Source: Marixanthomonas ophiurae (GTDB lineage Bacteria; Bacteroidota; Bacteroidia; Flavobacteriales; Flavobacteriaceae). From it: a stretch of DNA of 64,000 nt. Both the position numbers and the translations under genes were made by a program. Positions 37,934 through 46,111 of the stretch are shown here, one piece after another. A model generated the notes under the pieces. That model was not told where the DNA came from and did no database searches. It was given only the letters and a program-made list of their open reading frames with translations. Numbering within the stretch: position 1 is the stretch's first letter; each line of letters starts with the position of its first letter. The stretch covers positions 1,674,001-1,738,000 of the forward strand of contig NZ_QVID01000001.1 in NCBI RefSeq assembly GCF_003413745.1, read 5' to 3'.

Positions 37934-37941
37934 CAAAGATA
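37934..37941 (-). promoter_or_regulatory. Putative -7 element of the HYC_CC_PP gene
   Basis: Minus-strand TATCTTTG (TAnnTTTG). It is only 8 bases from the ATG, so the message would be almost leaderless if this is the promoter. Confidence 0.45.
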
Positions 37942-37971
37942 GTAATTTTTGAAATAGAAGAGTATTTATAA

Positions 37972-38000
37972 AAAAAACCACGCTCTTGGGAGCGTGGTTT
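37972..38000 (-). terminator. Terminator of the tRNA-Arg transcript
   Basis: Arms AAACCACGCTC and GAGCGTGGTTT around TTGG, with a T-run on the minus strand. Confidence 0.88.
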
Positions 38001-38010
38001 CTTGAAGTTG

Positions 38011-38084
38011 TGACCTTGCCAGGATTCAAACCTGGAACCTCCTGAGCCGTAATCAGGTGCGCTATTCAGTTGCGCCACAAGGCC
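38011..38084 (-). tRNA. tRNA-Arg (anticodon ACG)
   Basis: On the minus strand the acceptor GGCCTTG pairs with CAAGGTC, with discriminator A. The anticodon stem CCTGA/TCAGG encloses the loop TTACGGC with anticodon ACG, and GGTTTGAATCC forms the T-arm loop. A34 is expected to become inosine, so this tRNA reads CGU, CGC and CGA. CCA is not encoded. 74 bases. Confidence 0.96.
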
Positions 38085-38187
38085 TTTTTGCTTGAAACAA
38101 CATAGAAAAATAAAATTCCATTTGTTTCGGGGTGCAAATATATTTCTTTTTACCTTTATAGACAAAGCACTTTCGTAAAAAATTACA

Positions 38188-38700
38188 ATGGATATAGAAA
38201 AATACATTCGTGAAATACCAGACTTTCCAAAAACGGGAGTAAATTTTAAAGATATAACCCCTTTATTGGCTAGCGCAGATGCTACTTCTTTTTGTTTAAA
38301 ACAATTGCTAGCGTTAACCGAAAATCAAAAAATTGATAAAGTCGTAGGGATTGAATCTCGAGGTTTTTTATTTGGAACCTTGTTGGCAAAAGAATTAGAG
38401 GCTGGTTTTGTTCCTATTCGTAAAGCAGGTAAGTTACCACATGATACGTTAAAACAACCATATGCGTTGGAATACGGGATGGATGCCTTGGAGATTCATG
38501 AAGATGCTATACAAAAAGGAGATAAGGTATTATTGCACGATGATATCTTGGCAACAGGAGGAACTGCTAGAGCAGCTTGTCAATTGATAGAAAAATTAGG
38601 TGGTGAGATTGTGCAATGCAACTTTTTAATTGAGTTGGAATTTTTAAAAGGAGCTAGCAAAATAAAAACGTATGACGTACGATCTTTACTTTGTTATTGA
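38188..38700 (+). CDS. apt: Adenine phosphoribosyltransferase
   Basis: Salvages adenine with PRPP to AMP. 170 residues with the PRPP motif VLLHDDILATGGTA, IESRGFLFG and the family opening IREIPDFPKTGVNFKDITPLL. Length and motifs are normal. It is divergent from the tRNA-Arg gene. Its last 7 bases overlap the end of a small convergent gene on the other strand. Confidence 0.96.
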   Translation: MDIEKYIREIPDFPKTGVNFKDITPLLASADATSFCLKQLLALTENQKIDKVVGIESRGFLFGTLLAKELEAGFVPIRKAGKLPHDTLKQPYALEYGMDALEIHEDAIQKGDKVLLHDDILATGGTARAACQLIEKLGGEIVQCNFLIELEFLKGASKIKTYDVRSLLCY

Positions 38701-38849
38701 TTTATAGCATTTTTGGTAACCCAAAGTTTATACCCAAATAGCGCCAATTGAAACTTGGAAGCTTTAGAAAGATCAACTCCTTTTTTGGTGAAGTTAGGTA
38801 ATATCTTTTTGTTGAGTTTTGCTAGTGCCTTAAAAAACTGCTTTTTCAT
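38694..38849 (-). CDS. Conserved 51-residue flavobacterial small protein
   Basis: The minus-strand frame starts with ATG at 38847-38849 and encodes 51 residues beginning MKKQFFKALAKLNKKILPNF and ending VTKNAINQ. It resembles a short basic protein found widely in Bacteroidota as I recall it, often labelled SsrA-binding protein in databases. At 51 residues it cannot be SmpB, which is about 150 residues, so that label is misleading. It is highly basic with a helical N-terminus and contains KGVDLSKASKFQLALFGY. Function is unknown. It lies downstream of the M56 terminator, so it probably has its own promoter. Confidence 0.75.
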   Translation of the reverse strand: MKKQFFKALAKLNKKILPNFTKKGVDLSKASKFQLALFGYKLWVTKNAINQ

Positions 38850-38862
38850 ATCTATATAAAAG

Positions 38863-38894
38863 TAAAAAAAACCTTCCTGAAATGAGGAAGGTTT
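38863..38894 (-). terminator. Terminator of the BlaI-M56 operon
   Basis: Arms AAACCTTCCT and AGGAAGGTTT with a plus-strand A-run, that is a minus-strand T-run. Confidence 0.88.
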
Positions 38895-38915
38895 AAGAAA
38901 TTTATAAGAGTTGTC

Positions 38916-40748
38916 TTATTGTTTTGTGGTAATTTCAACAACCCCGTTAACCCCTTTTCCGCCATATTTTTTTAGTGCTTTTTTACCTTTTAGCACGTTT
39001 ATTTTTTCAATGGCATCTGGAGATAGTAGTTTTAAAGCTTTTTTAGGAGTTTCTTTTCCATCAACGTAATAAACAGGGTCTTTATTTTTTATATCAGTTT
39101 TGTATTTTACAACCGTCCCTGCTTCGTTAACATAATTTCCGTCTTTATTTATCTGAAAACGGTTTCCGTTAACTTTAAAGTAGCTAGAGTCTTTCATAAC
39201 ATTCATTCGTAGCCTTGCATCAATTTTCATTTCTTTCATCTTTTTTTTCATTACTTCCATACGCTCCTTTTGCACCGTTTCCATTTCTTCTTGACGTTCT
39301 TTCATCTGCTCTTTTACCTTTTCCATTTCCGATTTGCGTTGTGAAATCATTTCATCACGCTGTGCCATCATTTCATCACGCTGTGCCATCATTTTTTGAC
39401 GCTGCATTTTTTGTTCTTCGGTTAGAACAGTCCTCGAACTGATGGCTCCATTTTCTGAAACAGCGAGAACAAAATTATTTATTGGCTGACCACTACTCAC
39501 GCTATAATTATTGTTATTACCCCGTTTATCACTATAAGCAATAGAAATACTAGTAATTTCCCCTTTACTATTAAAGTTTAGGTTGCTATAATTAAAAGTA
39601 GCGTTGTGTTCTTTTTTAAGTCTTTGCTTATATGCTTCTAGCTCTTCAACTGTTGTGTTTTTAGTGATATGTACTTGAAATCCTTTTACTGAATCTTGCT
39701 GAATAGTATTGTTTCTTTTTTCCGAAGAAAGAGAAGGTGTTACATTACTATTGTTTGTTGACTTTACTGAAGCACTCGTTTTATTATCTGGCTTACTTGC
39801 GGTATAGGATATTTGTTGTTTTTTTGAAATGTCCTTTTCATTTTTTTGATTAGTATTAACAACTGAGGATGGTTTAGCCTCTGCGTACTGTACTTTTTTA
39901 TTAACATTAAAACTCCAGAGGAACAAAGCCAATAAAGGCAGGATCGTGGTAAGTTTTAACGCATTTACTTTTTTTGAATTCTTTTTGTTTAACATAACGA
40001 TTCGTTTTTTAGTGAATGATTGATAAAAATTAGTAGTCAACGCTGGAATAGTAGAAGCAGATGAGGCTTTCACCAACGCTATTTGGTATTCTTTTTTTGA
40101 AGAAACCATAGCAACGGTTTCTTGGTCGGCAATGTATTCCAGATTTTCTTTCACACTTTTCTTATAAAACCAAGCAATGGGGTTGACCCATTGAAATTGG
40201 GTTATTAGGTTGGCTACTAAAATATCTATAGAATGCCATTGGTGCGCATGTACTTTTTCATGATTTAATATCATAGCAAGTTCTTCTTCACTGTGTAATG
40301 AAGGATTGTAGACTATATAATTAAAAAACGAAAATGGGAGGATAGTTTCATTTATAGCAATGTATTTGAAACCATTTTTGGTAGTATTGGGATGCTTTTT
40401 TAACAGTAACAGTAGCGAAAAAAGTTGTTTTAAAAACCGAATAAAAAATACAGCTGCAACTATGAAATAGAAAACCCCTGCAATGTACCACCAATCTATT
40501 TGTTGAGGTGTTGTTGCCAAATAAGCTGGAATTTCTTCAGAATATGCTGCTAAGTTTGTTTTGGGAGTGGAAATAGTAACTGTTTTGGTAAATTGAATAA
40601 TAGGAACAACAAAAGAAAGAAGGAGTCCGCTTATTAGAAATAGTCTGTTGGTTGTAAAATGAGTATCACTTTTTAAAAGTACCACATAAACGACATGGAA
40701 TAGCGAAAGGACTATTGCGGCTTTACCTATATATATAAGGATATCCAT
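38916..40748 (-). CDS. M56-family (BlaR1-like) membrane metallopeptidase with a TonB-plug-like tail
   Basis: 610 residues. The N-terminal part has four membrane helices and the zinc motif NHEKVHAHQWHS, the gluzincin site of BlaR1/MecR1-type sensors. A polar region follows, with a methionine-rich coiled coil of repeated AQRDEMM units (about 460-510). The C-terminus (about 545-610: VYYVDGKETPKKALKLL, GVNGVVEITTKQ) resembles a TonB-dependent receptor plug. It starts 1 base after the BlaI-type repressor stop. It would sense an envelope signal and trigger cleavage of the repressor (known for BlaR1; inferred here). Confidence 0.88.
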   Translation of the reverse strand: MDILIYIGKAAIVLSLFHVVYVVLLKSDTHFTTNRLFLISGLLLSFVVPIIQFTKTVTISTPKTNLAAYSEEIPAYLATTPQQIDWWYIAGVFYFIVAAVFFIRFLKQLFSLLLLLKKHPNTTKNGFKYIAINETILPFSFFNYIVYNPSLHSEEELAMILNHEKVHAHQWHSIDILVANLITQFQWVNPIAWFYKKSVKENLEYIADQETVAMVSSKKEYQIALVKASSASTIPALTTNFYQSFTKKRIVMLNKKNSKKVNALKLTTILPLLALFLWSFNVNKKVQYAEAKPSSVVNTNQKNEKDISKKQQISYTASKPDNKTSASVKSTNNSNVTPSLSSEKRNNTIQQDSVKGFQVHITKNTTVEELEAYKQRLKKEHNATFNYSNLNFNSKGEITSISIAYSDKRGNNNNYSVSSGQPINNFVLAVSENGAISSRTVLTEEQKMQRQKMMAQRDEMMAQRDEMISQRKSEMEKVKEQMKERQEEMETVQKERMEVMKKKMKEMKIDARLRMNVMKDSSYFKVNGNRFQINKDGNYVNEAGTVVKYKTDIKNKDPVYYVDGKETPKKALKLLSPDAIEKINVLKGKKALKKYGGKGVNGVVEITTKQ

Positions 40749-40749
40749 A

Positions 40750-41103
40750 TTATTTGTTTTCTATTAACTCTAATATTTCTCGAAGCTCTGTAGCGCTTAT
40801 TTTTTCTTCTTTAGCGAAAAAAGAAACCATGCTCTTATAACTGTTGTTAAAATATTTTTTAGTGGCAAGGTTCATATAGCGTTCGGTGTATTCAACTTTA
40901 CTAATAACAGGGAAGTATTGGTGTGTTTTACCATACGCAGTGTATGATACAAACCCTTTTTCTTCTAGATTTCGAACAATAGTTGATACTGTATTATAAT
41001 GATTTTTTTCAGGCAAGAGGGCTATAATTTCTTTAACAAAGCCTTTTTTCAGCTGCCAGAGCGCTTGCATTATTTCTTCTTCTTTATTTGTAAGTCGTTC
41101 CAT
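40750..41103 (-). CDS. BlaI/MecI/CopY-family repressor
   Basis: 117 residues: a winged helix with LTNKEEEIMQALWQLKKGFVKEI, NTVSTIVRNLEEKGFV and a C-terminal dimerisation helix. The family represses its own operon and is inactivated by proteolysis through the partner M56 sensor encoded next. Two near-identical dyads TAGTTATAWAACTR lie upstream at 41131 and 41151 and are the likely autoregulatory sites. Confidence 0.93.
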   Translation of the reverse strand: MERLTNKEEEIMQALWQLKKGFVKEIIALLPEKNHYNTVSTIVRNLEEKGFVSYTAYGKTHQYFPVISKVEYTERYMNLATKKYFNNSYKSMVSFFAKEEKISATELREILELIENK

Positions 41104-41130
41104 ATAGGGGTAAATGTAAAACTATTAATC

Positions 41131-41164
41131 TAGTTATAAAACTATTTTAGTAGTTATATAACTG
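41131..41164. promoter_or_regulatory. Two candidate BlaI-type operators
   Basis: TAGTTATAAAACTA (41131-41144) and TAGTTATATAACTG (41151-41164) share the dyad TAGTTATAWAACTR. Their starts are 20 bases apart, about two helical turns, and they lie 28-61 bases upstream of the repressor start. A minus-strand -7-like TATATTTT is immediately upstream at 41164-41175. Confidence 0.65.
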
Positions 41165-41332
41165 AAAATATAGTTTATTGTTGTGTTTTCGATACAATTT
41201 TTTAATCCTTTACGATCTTACAAATTCACTCAAACACCCAGATATGAAATTGCACTTCGTAATTTGTATTTCATATTTTGTACTTCGAAAATCGTACTTC
41301 ATTTTAGTATCTTCGCAGTTTAAAATTATTTT

Positions 41333-42292
41333 ATGGGAGTTTCTATACTTTTTGTTTTTCTTGGTTTATTACTATTGGTTGTAGGAGGGGAATTTTTGGT
41401 GCGTTCTTCCGTAGCCTTGTCCTTTAAACTGCGCTTGTCAAAAATGGTAATTGGTTTAACGGTAGTTTCTTTCGCTACGTCGGCCCCAGAATTATTGGTG
41501 AGTATAGAAGCGGCACTTAGTGGTTTTAGCGATATTTCTTTAGGAAACGTAATAGGCTCAAATATTGCTAATATTGGTTTGGTACTTGGTATAACGGCTT
41601 TTATTTCGCCTTTGGCTATAGATAAGGATTTTTATAAATTCAACTGGCCGGTGATGATGTTTCTTTCCATTGCACTTTATTTTTTGTTGAAAAGCGGAAA
41701 TGGATTAAATAGAATGGAAGGAGTTGTATTCCTTATATTATTAGTTTTATATCTGTACCTTTTAATTAATCGAGCTAGAAAACAAAAAAAATCAAAGCCA
41801 GTAGATGATGGAATCGATGATGGGCTTTCTAAAACTTCTAATTTCAAAATAATCATTTGGCTTGTTTTAGGGGGTCTAGGTTTGTGGGGCGGAAGTGAAC
41901 TATTAGTTACAGGTGCTGTGGATATGGCAACGGCATTAGGAGTGACAGAGCGTGTTATTGCTGTAACAATGATCGCTATTGGTACAAGTGTTCCTGAACT
42001 AGCTGCATCGGTAATTGCAGCAATAAAGAAAGAAAAAGCAATTTCATTAGGGAACTTAATAGGTTCAAACATCTTTAATATTGCTTCGGTATTAGGAATC
42101 ACCGCAATTATAAAGCCCATAGCAATACAAAGCCAAGAGGTGTTGACCAATGATATTTTCTGGATGTTAGGTTTTGCAGCAATTTTAATTCCATTAGCAT
42201 TTCTTCCAAAGAAATTTGAAATAGGCAGATTTAAAGGATTGTTTATTCTTGCGTCTTATGTAATATTTATAAGTTTAGCTCTTCTTGAATAA
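41333..42292 (+). CDS. Calcium/sodium antiporter (CaCA family, YrbG-like)
   Basis: 319 residues and about ten membrane helices in two inverted halves. Each half carries the ion-binding repeat: SAPELLVSIEAAL...LGNVIGSNIANIGLVLG and SVPELAASVIAAI...LGNLIGSNIFNIASVLG. It would exchange Ca2+ for Na+ or K+ at the inner membrane. A short cytoplasmic loop (about residues 145-170) separates the halves. It is monocistronic by spacing. The region upstream contains degenerate TACTTCGTA repeats like those before truA. Confidence 0.93.
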   Translation: MGVSILFVFLGLLLLVVGGEFLVRSSVALSFKLRLSKMVIGLTVVSFATSAPELLVSIEAALSGFSDISLGNVIGSNIANIGLVLGITAFISPLAIDKDFYKFNWPVMMFLSIALYFLLKSGNGLNRMEGVVFLILLVLYLYLLINRARKQKKSKPVDDGIDDGLSKTSNFKIIIWLVLGGLGLWGGSELLVTGAVDMATALGVTERVIAVTMIAIGTSVPELAASVIAAIKKEKAISLGNLIGSNIFNIASVLGITAIIKPIAIQSQEVLTNDIFWMLGFAAILIPLAFLPKKFEIGRFKGLFILASYVIFISLALLE

Positions 42293-42416
42293 TTAAAGTT
42301 GCTTAAAATTATATTATTTATATTTTAACCCCTGTAATTTTAGGGGCTATTATTAATAAATAGTCATTTATTAATAAGTTAACATTAAAAATTAGGGGGT
42401 GTAAAAAAAATAAACC

Positions 42417-42424
42417 TATTTTTG
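42417..42424 (+). promoter_or_regulatory. Putative -7 element of glnN (TATTTTTG)
   Basis: Exact TAnnTTTG match 33 bases before the start codon. No clear -33 element is visible. Confidence 0.5.
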
Positions 42425-42456
42425 CTCCATTCTAATTTTAAATAAAGTATATCTGT

Positions 42457-44643
42457 ATGTCAACTTTACGATTTCACGCAATCAAAGAAACCTTTAACAG
42501 AAAACCTGTAGAAGTACAAGAACCTGAACGACGTTCCGCTATCTTCGGAAAAAACGTATTTAATGAGTCGGCCATGCGCCAATACTTAACAAAAACCTCT
42601 TACAATAGTGTAATGGATGCTATTGAAAATGGAAAGAAAATTGAACGTAGTGTAGCAGATCACATTTCAACAGGAATGAAAGAATGGGCCATTTCAAAAG
42701 GAGCAACCCATTATACACACTGGTTTCAGCCTTTAACAGGAGCAACTGCTGAAAAACACGATGCTTTTTTTGAAACTATTGATAATGGTCAGAGTATCGA
42801 GAAGTTTGGTGGTGGACAGTTAGTACAACAAGAGCCAGATGCCTCTAGTTTTCCTCACGGTGGAATAAGAAATACCTTCGAAGCTCGTGGTTACACAGCT
42901 TGGGATCCTACTTCCCCTGCTTTCTTGTATGGAACTACATTATGTATTCCAACTGTGTTTGTTTCATATACTGGAGAAGCGTTAGATTATAAAACACCAT
43001 TATTGCGTGCATTACAAACAGTAGATCAAGCAGCAACCGCTGTAGCAAAATATTTCGATAAAAGTGTAACGAAAGTAAACCCAACTCTTGGATGGGAGCA
43101 AGAATATTTTCTTATTGATAAAGCACTGGCATTATCCCGCCCAGACATTATGCTTTCCGGTAGAACTTTATTAGGACATTCTTCACCAAAAGGACAACAG
43201 TTAGACGACCACTATTTTGGTTCTATACCTATGCGTGTCCTTAATTATATGCGTGATTTGGAAACTGAATGTATGTTATTGGGTATTCCAGTGAAAACAA
43301 GACATAATGAAGTAGCTCCCAATCAATTTGAATTAGCACCAATTTTTGAAGAAACCAATCTCGCCGTAGACCACAACTCCTTATTAATGGACTTAATGGA
43401 CAAAATAGCAGATCGTCATAACTTTAAAGTGTTATTCCATGAAAAGCCATTTGCAGGTGTAAACGGAAGTGGAAAGCACAACAATTGGTCATTGGCTACT
43501 AATACGGGGGTTAATTTATTAGGTCCTGGAAGTACACCAATGAAAAACCTTCAGTTTTTAACCTTTTTCATTAATACTCTTAAAGCTGTCAATGATCACG
43601 AAGAATTGTTAAGGGCTTCAATTGCAGGAGCAAGTAATGATCACCGTTTAGGCGCTAACGAAGCTCCGCCAGCTATAATTTCAGCATTTATTGGTTCACA
43701 ATTGACTGATGTTTTAGATGAATTAGAAAAAGTAACCGACGGAAAACTATCTCCACAAGAAAAAACAGACCTAAAATTAAATGTGGTTGGTAAGATTCCT
43801 GAAATTTTAATGGATAATACAGATAGAAACCGTACTTCTCCTTTTGCCTTTACGGGTAATAAATTTGAGTTTCGTGCTGTAGGTTCTACTGCAAACTGTG
43901 CTAACCCAATGACAGTGCTTAATGCAATCGTAGCAAAACAGTTGATTGACTTTAAGCAAAAAGTTGACAAGCTTATTAAGGACAAGAAAATGAAAAAAGA
44001 CGATGCTATCTTTAATGTATTGAGAGAATATATTAAGGACTCTAAACGCATACGTTTTGAAGGTGATGGCTATGGAGAGGCTTGGGAGAAAGAAGCAAAA
44101 AAACGTGGTCTAAGTAATAATAAAACAACTCCAGAAGCTTTAAAAGCAAGAGTTTCTAAAGAATCTATCGCACTGTTTGAAGAACTTAATATAATGAGTA
44201 AAGTTGAGGTTGAGGCTCGTTATGAAATTGAAATGGAAGAGTATGCAATGCGTATTCAAATTGAAGGAAGAGTTTTAGGCGATATTGCTAGAAATCACAT
44301 AATCCCTACGGCTATTCAGTATCAAAATATATTGATAAGAAACGTTAGGGGGTTAAAGGAAATTTATGGAGACAACTTTAAAAAGTTTGGGGGAGAACAA
44401 TTAAACCTTATCGAAAAGATATCACATCATATTGAAAGTATTAATAAAGGAATCACAGAAATGATAGAGGAACGTAAAAAAGCAAACAAGATTGAAAATG
44501 CTGAAAAACGGGCCAAAGCATACTGTAACAAGGTAAAGCCTTATTTTGATGATATAAGGTATCACTGTGACAAATTAGAGCTTTTAGTAGATGATGAGAT
44601 ATGGCCTTTAACCAAATATAGAGAGTTGTTGTTCACTAAATAG
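42457..44643 (+). CDS. glnN: Glutamine synthetase type III
   Basis: Makes glutamine from glutamate, ammonia and ATP. 728 residues, the length of the GSIII family, against about 450 for GSI. Landmarks: HYTHWFQPLTG near residue 85, LGWEQEYFLID near 215, NQFELAPIFEE near 290, NGSGKHNNWSL near 335, and AGASNDHRLGANEAPPAIIS near 390. The C-terminal 150 residues are helical (ERKKANKIENAEKRAKAY). This is the usual glutamine synthetase of Bacteroidota. No glnB or amt gene is adjacent. Confidence 0.97.
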   Translation: MSTLRFHAIKETFNRKPVEVQEPERRSAIFGKNVFNESAMRQYLTKTSYNSVMDAIENGKKIERSVADHISTGMKEWAISKGATHYTHWFQPLTGATAEKHDAFFETIDNGQSIEKFGGGQLVQQEPDASSFPHGGIRNTFEARGYTAWDPTSPAFLYGTTLCIPTVFVSYTGEALDYKTPLLRALQTVDQAATAVAKYFDKSVTKVNPTLGWEQEYFLIDKALALSRPDIMLSGRTLLGHSSPKGQQLDDHYFGSIPMRVLNYMRDLETECMLLGIPVKTRHNEVAPNQFELAPIFEETNLAVDHNSLLMDLMDKIADRHNFKVLFHEKPFAGVNGSGKHNNWSLATNTGVNLLGPGSTPMKNLQFLTFFINTLKAVNDHEELLRASIAGASNDHRLGANEAPPAIISAFIGSQLTDVLDELEKVTDGKLSPQEKTDLKLNVVGKIPEILMDNTDRNRTSPFAFTGNKFEFRAVGSTANCANPMTVLNAIVAKQLIDFKQKVDKLIKDKKMKKDDAIFNVLREYIKDSKRIRFEGDGYGEAWEKEAKKRGLSNNKTTPEALKARVSKESIALFEELNIMSKVEVEARYEIEMEEYAMRIQIEGRVLGDIARNHIIPTAIQYQNILIRNVRGLKEIYGDNFKKFGGEQLNLIEKISHHIESINKGITEMIEERKKANKIENAEKRAKAYCNKVKPYFDDIRYHCDKLELLVDDEIWPLTKYRELLFTK

Positions 44644-44670
44644 TTTTAACATAATTTTAACATTTGCTTT

Positions 44671-44706
44671 AAAAAGTCGTTTAACGGTAGTTGAACGACT
44701 TTTTTA
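44671..44706 (+). terminator. Terminator of glnN
   Basis: AAAAAGTCGTT and AACGACTTTTT form the stem, followed by TT. Confidence 0.85.
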
Positions 44707-44903
44707 TATGTACGTCCTTTCTTGTTAATTTAATTAATAAGAAAATTCCTACAATTTATTAAAATTTCAAGCTTATACGTGTTAACACTTATTATTGTTT
44801 GTATTTTTTTTTGCAAATTTGGATTGTATTTCAGTGGGATTGAAAACTGAAATATAACTCCTCATTTAAGTCCCTTAATCGCTCAAGACATTATTATTGT
44901 ATG

Positions 44904-44933
44904 TTAATATCTGTTTAGTAGAACAGACATTAA
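44904..44933. promoter_or_regulatory. 30-base palindrome upstream of the curli operon
   Basis: TTAATATCTGTT and AACAGACATTAA are 12-base arms with one mismatch around TAGTAG. It is centred about 137 bases before the csgA-like start and is a possible operator. Confidence 0.55.
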
Positions 44934-44943
44934 TTTAAAAGTG

Positions 44944-44960
44944 ATCAAGTATAACTTGAT
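44944..44960. promoter_or_regulatory. Second palindrome upstream of the curli operon
   Basis: ATCAAGT-ATA-ACTTGAT, perfect 7-base arms, 11 bases after the first palindrome. It is a possible regulator site. Confidence 0.5.
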
Positions 44961-45054
44961 TACATACATAAAGCATCACATTATTTATATAGTAGTATTA
45001 ATGTGTGGATTTTTAAAACCAATATAAATCAATTAGTAACTAAATTTTTAAATT

Positions 45055-46071
45055 ATGAAAAAAGTGTTTTTTTGCGCAATCGCGCTAATGTTAGGAACTG
45101 CAGCTTTCGCTCAGTTTAACCAGAGTTTTGTAAATCAAACTGGTATTTTAAATGGATCTTCTGTAAATCAAGATGGTTTCTTGAACTTTAACTTTACAGA
45201 CCAATTAGGAATTTTAAATGCTTCTAATGTAGAGCAGGATGGAGCTTTAAACTTTTCTGATACAGACCAAATAGGTTTGGCTAACAGTTCAGACGTTGAC
45301 CAAGATGGTCTTGCAAACGGATCTACTGTACTTCAAGTTGGAGCGTTTAATGCTTCTACTGTTACTCAGTTAGGAATTGCAAACGGTTCTTCAGTAACTC
45401 AGTTAGGTATTGCAAACACATCTGATGTTGACCAGACAGGAGCTTTTAACGCATCTGATGTTGATCAGTTAGGAATTGCAAACGACTCTGATGTTGACCA
45501 AATTGGTATTGCAAACGATTCTGATGTTGATCAAACTGGAGCGTTTAACTCTTCTACTGTAGGGCAGTTGGGTATCGGTAACCAATCTGATGTAACTCAA
45601 ACTGGTCTTGGAAACAACTCTACTGTAACTCAAATAGGAATTGCAAACAATTCTGATGTTGACCAAACAGGACTTGGAAATGGATCTAGCGTTCTACAAT
45701 TAGGAATTGGTAACCAATCTGATGTTGATCAAATAGGAGCTTTTAACGGTTCTGCTGTTAATCAATTAGGTATTGCAAATAACTCTACTGTAGGTCAGTT
45801 AGGTATTGCAAATACTTCATTAGTAAACCAAGCTGGAATAGCAAATGGTTCTATAGTTGGACAATTAGGAATTGCTAACGATTCAGAAGTAAACCAATTA
45901 GGATTGGCTAACGGTAGCCTTGTATTACAAGCAGGTGTATTAAACACATCTCTTGTTAACCAAGCTGGTGCTTTAAACGGTAGCATTGTATTACAAAGCG
46001 GGTTAGGACACAACAGTGTTGTTAACCAATTAGGTGTAGCTAATGGATCATTGGTTGTTCAAAGCAACTAA
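45055..46071 (+). CDS. csgA: Curli-type major amyloid subunit (CsgA-like, 28 x 11-residue repeats)
   Basis: 338 residues: signal peptide (1-20), a 9-residue lead, and then exactly 28 contiguous 11-residue repeats ending one residue before the C-terminus. Consensus is G-h-x-N-x-S-x-V-x-Q-x, where h is I, L, A, V or F (for example GIANDSDVDQI). N, S and Q are the inward-facing residues of curlin strands, so each unit should be one strand of a beta-solenoid. After the signal there is no Lys, Arg, Cys, Trp or Tyr; Asp is the main charge. E. coli CsgA has five repeats of about 22 residues. The downstream csgB/E/F/G set supports the assignment. Confidence 0.92.
   Translation: MKKVFFCAIALMLGTAAFAQFNQSFVNQTGILNGSSVNQDGFLNFNFTDQLGILNASNVEQDGALNFSDTDQIGLANSSDVDQDGLANGSTVLQVGAFNASTVTQLGIANGSSVTQLGIANTSDVDQTGAFNASDVDQLGIANDSDVDQIGIANDSDVDQTGAFNSSTVGQLGIGNQSDVTQTGLGNNSTVTQIGIANNSDVDQTGLGNGSSVLQLGIGNQSDVDQIGAFNGSAVNQLGIANNSTVGQLGIANTSLVNQAGIANGSIVGQLGIANDSEVNQLGLANGSLVLQAGVLNTSLVNQAGALNGSIVLQSGLGHNSVVNQLGVANGSLVVQSN
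45142..46065 (+). repeat. 28 tandem 33-bp coding repeats inside csgA
   Basis: The 11-residue units are encoded by diverged 33-base repeats. Some neighbouring copies, such as the units around 45460-45530, are nearly identical, which suggests recent unit duplication. Confidence 0.9.
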
Positions 46072-46111
46072 GATATAGTTTAGTATAAACATATATCTTT
46101 TGAAATATTAA

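Noticed and set aside
37926-38207. N-terminal extension of the HYC_CC_PP gene up to 38207
   Set aside because: It would translate through the terminator and the tRNA-Arg gene; the signal peptide begins at 37925.
38694-38849. Calling the 51-residue gene smpB
   Set aside because: SmpB is about 150 residues with an OB fold; this protein is three times shorter.
38916-41103. M56/BlaI pair as a beta-lactam resistance system
   Set aside because: No beta-lactamase or penicillin-binding protein is nearby and the sensor lacks a visible penicillin-binding domain.
41178-41384. Forward frame of 68 codons before the antiporter
   Set aside because: It overlaps the antiporter start in another frame and consists of repeat-rich promoter sequence.
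45469-46013. Reverse-strand reading frames within csgA
   Set aside because: They are shadows produced by the repeat codons, with no start context or family.
45142-46065. 33-bp repeats in csgA considered as CRISPR or satellite DNA
   Set aside because: The repeats keep one reading frame, encode a curlin consensus and follow a signal peptide.
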